This document shows positions 5,618-6,108 of a DNA stretch of 6,108 bases, piece after piece. The DNA lies in assembly GCA_016839655.1 (NCBI GenBank), contig JAEOTW010000036.1, positions 1 to 6,108 of the forward strand, given 5' to 3'. Every line of letters starts with the position of its first letter. Positions within the stretch are counted from its first letter, which is position 1. The position numbers and the translations under genes are program-made. Below the pieces are notes generated by a model. It was not told the DNA's origin, ran no database searches, and worked only from the letters and a program-made list of their open reading frames with translations. The DNA is from Promethearchaeota archaeon (GTDB lineage Archaea > Asgardarchaeota > Lokiarchaeia > Sigynarchaeales > SOKP01).

Positions 5618-6108
5618 AATTCGATTAATCTGATTTTTGATTTTAATATAAAAATCTGTAACAATTTTTTGTCTTTGCTTGGCTATTTTTTTTGATTCGT
5701 TTAAGTATAGTCTATCCTTTAATTGTAAAATTTTATGTTCTAAATGATTAATCACCTGTTCAATTCCCCCTCCATTTTTGACTGTGAACCCTATGGTCCT
5801 ATACAAACCTATTGCTCCTAATGCGTCCAATTTATCTGCATCGAATAGAATTTTAGCTTCGAGGGTTTTAGGTTCCATGTCATTAGAAAAGGAATGAGAT
5901 CGGATACAGTGAATAATATTTTCAACATCTTCAGGGGCAATTTTAAATTTATTATTTATTATGAATTTTTCTACGGTTTCAGCTGAAGTTTCAGCGTGAT
6001 TTTTTGTCGTATTATCCGTATTAAGATATCTTCCTACATCGTGAAGTAAAGCTGCAATTTTTAATACGATTAAGTTAGCATTTAACGCAGCACCGATTTC
6101 TAAACTTA
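5609..6108 (-). CDS. HD-domain phosphohydrolase, YedJ-like, N-terminus cut off by window edge
   Basis: The frame runs open from the right edge (first full codon at 6106) to TAG at 5609-5611, giving 165 residues; an ATG at 5878 is internal, since coding continues upstream without a break. HD-superfamily enzymes are metal-dependent phosphohydrolases. Seen here are LLHDVGRY (20-27, the HD pair), IRSHSFS (68-74) and DADKLDALGAIGLYRT (89-104). This layout matches E. coli YedJ, whose corresponding segments read AAHSFS and DADRLEALGAIGLAR (from memory). The first metal-ligand His lies beyond the edge, and about 40-50 residues are probably missing. The physiological substrate is not known. The C-terminus is helical and basic. 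The gene is convergent with the TrmB regulator and their ends overlap by 9 bp, so any terminator lies inside coding sequence. Confidence 0.88.
   Translation of the reverse strand, partial: SLEIGAALNANLIVLKIAALLHDVGRYLNTDNTTKNHAETSAETVEKFIINNKFKIAPEDVENIIHCIRSHSFSNDMEPKTLEAKILFDADKLDALGAIGLYRTIGFTVKNGGGIEQVINHLEHKILQLKDRLYLNESKKIAKQRQKIVTDFYIKIKNQINRISD

Noticed and set aside
5632..5656. Hairpin GATTTTT / AAAAATC as terminator of the second regulator gene
   Set aside because: The stem is almost purely A-T and lies inside the HD-domain coding sequence. The evidence is too weak to call it a terminator.
5876..5878. ATG at 5878 as start of an 89-residue protein
   Set aside because: The frame stays open to the right edge and encodes the LLHDVGR and IRSHSFS motifs of the HD domain, so this Met is internal.
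1..6108. tRNA, rRNA, CRISPR array, insertion sequence or toxin-antitoxin pair
   Set aside because: I found no cloverleaf-like segment, repeat-spacer pattern, transposase frame or typical small gene pair on either strand.

Overview
The window is AT-rich (roughly one third G+C by eye) and most likely comes from an Asgard archaeon, probably of the Lokiarchaeia type. The main evidence is a full-length, almost canonical actin (1412-2557) that ends in HRCF like eukaryotic actins. Two TrmB-type archaeal transcription regulators and archaeal TATA/BRE-like promoters support this. The genus-level placement is inference.

Layout. (1) 1-912, + strand: the C-terminal 303 residues of a family 3 glycoside hydrolase, cut off at the left edge. 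(2) 913-1411: about 500 bp without a convincing gene. It holds an 18-bp perfect palindrome, an 11-bp inverted repeat and, just before actin, repeated TTTGTCAC half-sites abutting a TATA box. (3) 1412-2557, + strand: Lokiactin. (4) 2597-3886, + strand: a TrmB-type regulator with an extra N-terminal domain of about 130-150 residues that looks Roadblock/longin-like. It lies 39 bp behind actin, with a T12 tract in between. (5) 3904-4605, - strand: a class I SAM methyltransferase, convergent with the regulator and sharing a palindromic terminator with it. (6) 4606-4735: a compact divergent promoter region with two outward-facing TATA boxes around a palindrome with perfect 8-bp arms. (7) 4736-5617, + strand: a second, shorter TrmB-type regulator, paralogous to the first. 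(8) 5609-6108, - strand: a YedJ-like HD-domain phosphohydrolase, cut off at the right edge. Its stop codon overlaps the end of the second regulator.

How the parts may fit. The two regulators share a near-identical recognition helix (RTxIYxIMERL) and the same C-terminal domain. Both the actin promoter and the methyltransferase/regulator promoter carry a site of the form TGTCA-N8-TGRCA, with a TGTCA-type half-site ending 6-7 bp before the TATA box. This suggests, but does not prove, that one or both regulators control actin, the methyltransferase and the second regulator as a small regulon. The GH3 enzyme and HD hydrolase look like ordinary neighbours with no evident functional link.
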